From positions 16,921,001-16,985,000 of the forward strand of contig NC_090711.1 of NCBI RefSeq assembly GCF_040954835.1: DNA of 64,000 nt, written 5' to 3'. Below are positions 59,007 through 64,000 of the stretch, piece after piece; the first letter of the stretch is position 1; each line of letters opens with the position of its first letter. The position numbers were made by a program, and so were the translations under genes. The notes beneath the pieces are model-generated. The model made no database searches, was not told the origin of the DNA, and saw nothing but the letters and a program-made list of their open reading frames with translations. This DNA comes from Lepisosteus oculatus (taxonomy: Eukaryota > Chordata > Actinopteri > Semionotiformes > Lepisosteidae).

Positions 59007-60831
59007 ACTTGCGTGGTACACACACGTACCGGAGGTAATTGGCTACGGCATCGCGCATTGTGACGCACAATGACGCGCGGTACCGTGGTACGTGATTGGT
59101 TGACTGACAGGGGCACTAGTGGTCCGTTGGTCTGTCTTAGAAAGATTTACAGTAAATGTCTTTACTGTGCCCGTTGTAGTATTGAATATTTATATGGAAT
59201 TTTACCACTGAAGGGAAATCTTAGTACCTGAGCATAAAAAGAATAGGAGCATACTGTAACGCGTGTGAAGGCCATACACGATATTAATTTTGGAACTTAA
59301 ACATACAGTATATGGCTGGTCTCGGTACTTTAAAGAAAACATACACACCAGTATTCCATTTCTCCCTAAACATTTTAAGCATCGAAGTCTTTAACTAACG
59401 TGACACCGGAGTCAACAAACATACTTTTAGAATTTGATTAAAAGGGAATATAATATGGAATCGTGTATCTAAAGAAATTAATAACGATATAATTATATTC
59501 ATGTTGCAAAAAAACTGCAACGGACATAAAAACTCCCTTGCTTTTAACAGAGCGTTCCATAATTTCTAACTACGAAAATTATTTAAACTGCAACACTTAT
59601 CATTCAACCAGAGCTCGAAATATCACAAGGATCCTCTAGAGCACAGCAAAGACTGTATTAAACGAATCGCGTATCTAAAGAAATTAATAAGATATAATTA
59701 TATTCGTGTACTGCGACAGGGCTGTGTAGGGCTGTTTTACCTCTCTCTTCATGTGACTCTATTCAAAAGCCATTTAGCAAAGAGGGGATGAGAAGAGTGA
59801 CAAACTAGTATACAGTACAGTACTTTAGATCTTTTTTTCTGAACCGGGGAAAATCTGATCATGTTTCTCTATAACAATAATAAAAAGCATTGCCACACCC
59901 GGACTGTTAAACCAACGCATTAGCACGTCAAAGCCCATTGAGGAGCCGGGCGCAATAACTGTTTTGTCCCTAGATTTACTGATCTGCATTAATTACAGAA
60001 ATCGAGTTCCTGCTCTTTGCAGATGACCTGGTCCTGCTGTCGCCCACAGAACAGAGGCTGCCGCAGAACCTGGCGCTGCTGGAGCAACACATGCTTAATA
60101 AGCATAAAGATATGCTTAAAATGTTTAGGGAGAAATGGAATACTGGTGTGTATGTTTTCTTTAAAGTACCGAGACCAGCCATATACTGTATGTTTAAGTT
60201 CCAAAATTAATATCCTTTATGGCCTTCACACGTAGTATGCTCCTATTCTTTTTATGCTTAGGCACTAAGATTTCCCTTCAGTGGTAAAATTCCATATGAA
60301 TATTCAATACTTAAATGGGCACAGTTAAGACATTTAATATACATATACATACTGTATACAGTACAGTTTGCATACGGTAATATGTTTATGTTCCTAAATC
60401 AATCTCTTTTATGAGCATGTGAAAGGCATGGTGAATCGATTCTCAAAAATTACTGTACTTTTCATGATTGGAAACAAATGCGTGATTGCGAAATGCTGTG
60501 GTGTTACTTTTACAAAGACGGTCAATGAAAAAAAGAATGTGGACCAGGGCAATACTTTGAGTTTACACTTACAGCTTGTCCAAGGTCATTCATTATTAAT
60601 ACTATTAGTAATATCTTCGTTAAAGACTTTGATGGCGACAGCCCAAACATGAGAGGTTGAGCTTAATTAGCTCCACCTTGCGGAAATTCCGGATACTATT
60701 ATTTTGCTTGCGGTATTATAGGAGAATTTACGGTAACTAGCGGTATTTACCGGTAACTCGCGGTAGACTGCGTACAGCGCACCGGAAAATAATGCGATAT
60801 CGCCCGCGCATTTTGAATGGCTGCATCTGTA
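59007..60831 (-). mobile_element. Rest of the host TA-flanked element, with internal inverted arms
   Basis: 59,150-59,500 and 60,100-60,390 are inverted relatives (ATTTCCCTTCAGTGGTAAAA and its complement). Sequence 60,419-60,700 is the inverse of 14,220-14,775 and 31,570-31,850. A short LINE piece is embedded at 59,996-60,092. Nothing encodes a transposase. Confidence 0.7.
59996..60092 (+). mobile_element. LINE reverse-transcriptase fragment
   Basis: About 32 codons read EIEFLLFADDLVLLSPTEQ, which holds the FADD catalytic box, then QNLALLEQHM. Only this palm segment is present. Confidence 0.75.
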
Positions 60832-60839
60832 TATGACAC

Positions 60840-61150
60840 AAACACGAAAGGTGGGGCATTGTGGATGTAATAAGTGTTTTATAAAGTAGGAAAATTTAAA
60901 ATTGTGTCAATTTCAATACAGAACCAGTGTCTTTGTTAAAGCAGTAATACTTGCAGATGTGTTGATGGTAGAGAGCGTGGACTGTTTAATGCCAGGAGTC
61001 CAGTTTCTGATATGACTCTGTTGAGCACACTCTTGCCTGAGCTTTACTCAGGCAGTGCTCACTTCAATGTAGCCCATTTCTGCTGAGAGGAATAACACAA
61101 AGCATCCGTGGTCACAGCTCCCCTTGGCTGGGAGTGCTACTCTAACAAAG
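60840..61150. other. Upstream flank of the V pseudogene
   Basis: No gene. A short inverted CTTGCCTGAGC...CTCAGGCAGTGCTCA pair lies at 61,030-61,060. Confidence 0.4.
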
Positions 61151-61156
61151 AAGGCA

Positions 61157-61164
61157 ATTTGCAT
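61157..61164 (+). promoter_or_regulatory. Perfect octamer of a V promoter
   Basis: ATTTGCAT, the light-chain V octamer, is followed by TTTATAG near 61,217. It lies about 130 bp upstream of a V-like leader. Confidence 0.7.
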
Positions 61165-61269
61165 GCAAGAGACACTTTACATTGGCAGCACATGCTTCAG
61201 TGCTCTGGGAGTGTTTATAGCCCTGTGAGTTTAACACTTCATGACTGAGAGCTGCCCTTCATGGCAACA

Positions 61270-61509
61270 GAATCTACAGTAGAACAGCTTTAATCACCTT
61301 CTGCATTTGGACACTGCTCCTCTGTGTTCAGGGTAAGAAAGTCATACATATAAATTGATTTTTGTTTTTATTTTAATCCATGTACATGGAATACATGTTA
61401 ATCTGTAGACTTCACTCTGACCATCACTGGAGTCCAGGCTGAAGATGGAGGTTATGTTAGGCTATGACAGGTTAACAATAGTACAGTGATTATAATGGTC
61501 AGGCAGAGA
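61270..61509 (+). pseudogene. Immunoglobulin light-chain V pseudogene
   Basis: A leader-like exon ends GTGTTCAGG at 61,332 before GTAAGAAAG. Only the end of framework 3 is left (DFTLTITGVQAEDGG from about 61,408), then a stop; the second cysteine and CDR3 are absent. A degraded recombination signal follows: TACAGTG at 61,482-61,488, a 12-bp spacer, and AGGCAGAGA in place of the nonamer. Most of the V exon was deleted, but its promoter is well kept. Confidence 0.75.
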
Positions 61510-62625
61510 CAGAGAACACCTGGTGGGATAGGGGGTTATTTTGAATAGCACCTTCACTTCCTTTCTGAATCTCAACCCCCCTCTCCAATGTCCTGTCATT
61601 TGGTAGGAATGAACTTCTGGAGTGGGAGTTGTTCCAGTATAGCCAGGTCACATCCCAGAACAAGTGGGTCCCACTGGATTGTAGGGTGCGGCAGTACATA
61701 GTGTCATTCTGGAAGCGAAGCAGAAAAGGAAGAACAGGCAATAATACAGAGTGTAGAAAGACAGTGTGGGGAGATGCAGTAGAAACAGAGAAGTTGGTGT
61801 TAGGTGGTGTTAGGTAGCTCTGCTGCCTGCTGAGGAGCAGAAAGTTCAGATGTGCTGGAGTGTCATTGCTGCCACAGCTGGTTCCCCAGGTTCCATGTCC
61901 AGAAAGACTCCAGAAAATCGGAAATCTTCTCCAGAAGACTAAGGGGAATGGGGATTGTCTGTTAAACAGCTCATGAATGTGTTTGTTAAACACCTCTTTG
62001 TTACAAGGTTTCAGTAACCAAGAAAGATGGTGCCATAAAAATGTCCTCTGTAAGATTAAGACAGGGCTGCAGAACACATCTAAAACTAGCAAGTCCCGTC
62101 TTTCTCTTTCTATCTGTACTTATGTGGTGCCGTTATAGTTAGCTGTAGTTCCAGTGGTCACAGGGTTGGGAGTTTATGTGCTATCAGGTGTTGAGACACC
62201 TCCAGAAGAGCTGGTGTGTTGGAGATTATCAAAGACAAAAACCTGCCAGTAACTTTCCTGCAGGACACCCACACCAACAGCGAAAATATTATTGCTTGGC
62301 AATAATAATTTTTCATTTCATGCTCCTTTGAGTGCAGCAGTAGCAGAGCTTTTTTCAGTAGGGCTCAGGACTCTCTCTCTTGCTGTTGATTAGGTCAGGA
62401 AGGGTAACATCTTGCTCATGTGAGCAGCTCTGGATACAAACTCTTTTGTTTTTATGAACATCTATAGGCCCACCAATAGTGTGGAATGAAGGTTAGAGTT
62501 TGTACTAGAAAACCTAGGAAATGTGCTGGTGACTTGCCAGCCAGGTAAATGTTTTTGTTAGACATTACTTTAACTGCATGGAGTGTGGCACTCATTTGGA
62601 ATCATTCAAGAAGGTAGCTGCGTCA
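61510..62625. other. Non-coding stretch
   Basis: A long minus-strand frame at 61,499-62,092 lacks any motif, splice context or composition of a real protein; I treat it as chance. No other feature is seen. Confidence 0.4.
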
Positions 62626-62830
62626 GAAACAAGTAAAGGTTTATTCCATTCTGAAAAGAGAAGAAAAGAAACACAACAAGAGAGAAAAATCAGCAGCTGT
62701 TCTCCCATGTTTTATCAGCTGTTTATTTTCCTCTCTCTCACACCCAAAGAAGGCTCCACAGCTGAAACATTGTGTTTCTTTTCTTCTCTTTTCAATATGG
62801 AATAAATGTTTACTTGTTCCTTTGCTAGTT
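62625..62830. repeat. Palindromic dispersed repeat, full copy
   Basis: Left arm AACAAGTAAAGGTTTATTCC with GAAAAGAGAAGAAAAGAAAC, right arm TTTCTTTTCTTCTCTTTTCA with GGAATAAATGTTTACTTGTT. The arms can pair into a hairpin with a loop of about 100 bases. Related copies at 1,725, 20,870 and 40,670. Confidence 0.7.
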
Positions 62831-63172
62831 TGGAATCGTATGGACCCATATGGACAGTTGGCAAGGGAGCTGTGAGGATGCTTGTGTCACCTCTCTGACA
62901 TAAAGAGATGCTTTCAAGAGAATGAGAGATGCTGTACGTAGGAACTCTCTTTCTGGCCAGGTTAAGTTGCTCTTACCAAAGCCATAACTTGAGCTCACTT
63001 AAGCAGTGCTCCATCTGTCCAGTAGGCCTGTTGCACTGGTGGGATATAGGCAAGATGCAGATTCGTCAGTTGTGCCAACCTTACTCTCAGAGTGTTACAC
63101 TATGCTTTACAGTTGGGATTGTGTTCTTCGAGTGATGAGCTTTATTGGGTATTTGGTGCAGGTGGATTCCAT

Positions 63173-63470
63173 TGTCATGACCGTAAGTCCCTCTTCTTAA
63201 GAGTGCTCCAACTCTTTCTCTGCAACTTATCCCGCAATCTGAATTTACCCACATGTAACTGCAAGCAGCCACGGAAGTACAGAATTCTGCCGAAGATAAT
63301 CTTTCTGAAACAGAAGAAATCTTGTGTTCGCAAACCTACTGTTATCTTTACCCGATCAAGTCATGAAGCCATTTGGACTTTTTTTTCAACAGTCTGAGTA
63401 TCCAACTACAGTAAATTCAATAAAAGCTACAGCCGGGACAAACCTATTCTCCCATCACTGTCTTGCATGT
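63173..63470 (+). mobile_element. Degenerate LTR relic
   Basis: TGTCATGACCGTAAGTCCCTC then CTTAAGAGTGCTCCAACTCTT parallels the start of the solo LTR at 21,125. The end is not recognisable. Confidence 0.5.
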
Positions 63471-64000
63471 CATGCCTTATGTTTACGGACAATTATTTCA
63501 AACATGTTTGATTGTTTAGTCCATGAAAGTAAATGTATATAATTACTTGTATGTGAGAATATGGATGTGATATAATTCTATGAGACAAAACCTATGGGGT
63601 ACATTGTAACACTTTATAGTTGATGTATGTTAATGTCAAATTATTAACTCAGATCTTTGAAATCCTTGGTGAATTATCAACTTTTCAAGTTCACAGCAGA
63701 CCATTCTATTGCATTTGATGTTTCTTAAGCATGTTTTCATGTTATATCAATAAATTGTATTTCATACATTTATAATCCATGTGTGAAATTATTATGTTTT
63801 ATTAATTCCTTTCACGGGAGCCTGGTCAGTGTTGTGGAATGTTATCGAAGAAGAGCCAGGAGAGGTATTCTCATTCACTCAGTAAGGTCTTTATTCATAT
63901 TGCAATATGGGAAAAAGCCATCACCCCGTCTGTGCAGAGAAGTGAAAGCTGATTCAAAAACAAGCAGTGAGAGCCCTTGTTTTATATCTTTTTTAAGCTG
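63471..64000. other. V-type 3' flank and window end
   Basis: 63,735-63,785 (ATATCAATAAATTGTAT) pairs with the flank of the functional V segment. No gene is seen after it. Confidence 0.45.

Larger units (their letters stand above)
41996..60831 (-). mobile_element. TA-flanked element that hosts the Polinton
   Basis: The left terminus TACAGATGCAGCCATTCAAA (41,996) and the right terminus TTTGAATGGCTGCATCTGTA (ending 60,831) face each other around the Polinton. Removing the Polinton leaves about 1.85 kb. The junction sequence to the right (GGAGGTAATTGGCTACGG near 59,029) matches the complement of 20,640-20,700, confirming one interrupted element. Internal inverted arms lie at 59,150-59,500 and 60,100-60,390. 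No transposase is seen. Confidence 0.75.

Noticed and set aside
42020..59014. Exact 6-bp target duplication of the Polinton
   Set aside because: GCGCGT and TTGCGT match at four of six positions and only with a two-base offset, so I do not claim it.
61499..62092. 197-codon minus-strand frame
   Set aside because: It overlaps the V pseudogene signal and has no motif, splice sites or repeat identity; chance is the simplest explanation.

Overview
The window looks like nuclear DNA of a ray-finned fish. It is AT-rich and intron-containing, with very little host coding sequence and a dense layer of fish-type transposons. Three host immune-locus pieces are visible: an intact immunoglobulin light-chain V segment with a 12-bp-spacer recombination signal (25.6-26.2 kb), two broken relatives of it (28.8 and 61.3 kb), and four exons of a secreted C-type lectin (12.7-23.4 kb) whose first intron has been filled with about 9 kb of repeats. 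The species cannot be fixed from the sequence.

Layout. 0-12.6 kb: repeats, including a tandem 118-bp array, a non-autonomous LTR element (5,951-7,310), and a Tc1 relic split by a SINE. 12.7-23.4 kb: lectin exons around a nest of TA-flanked elements with inverted arms, plus a solo LTR. 25.5-29.1 kb: light-chain V segments. 29.4-31.0 kb: LINE and SINE relics. 31.9-40.0 kb: a broken Ty3/gypsy element split by a gammaretrovirus-like endogenous retrovirus (33,843-39,286, minus strand; 4-bp target duplication GTAT; tRNA-Ser-type primer site). 42.0-59.0 kb: a Polinton/Maverick (adintovirus-like) element with 414-bp terminal inverted repeats, itself inside a TA-flanked element (41,996-60,831). 61.0-64.0 kb: a V pseudogene and repeats.

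The Polinton is the main find. Its plus-strand arm carries a five-exon gene, a DNA polymerase B remnant that has lost the whole polymerase domain, an intact packaging ATPase, an intact small basic protein and a third conserved gene split by an LTR element. Its minus-strand arm carries an adenain-type protease, a truncated double-jelly-roll major capsid protein, an intact pVI-like protein, a minor capsid (penton) protein and an rve integrase with chromodomain. A second spliced gene on the minus strand faces away from the five-exon gene. Most genes carry one or two nonsense codons or frameshifts, so this copy is dead, but reading frames are still easy to follow.

Insertion order read from nesting: TA-flanked element, then Polinton, then the LTR element (target duplication GAAAT, nearly identical LTRs) and a separate 2.4-kb block of repeats that replaced the 3' half of the capsid gene. 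Separately: TA-flanked element fragment, gypsy, then retrovirus. The two spliced Polinton genes do not match any family I recognise and are the best candidates for undescribed biology.
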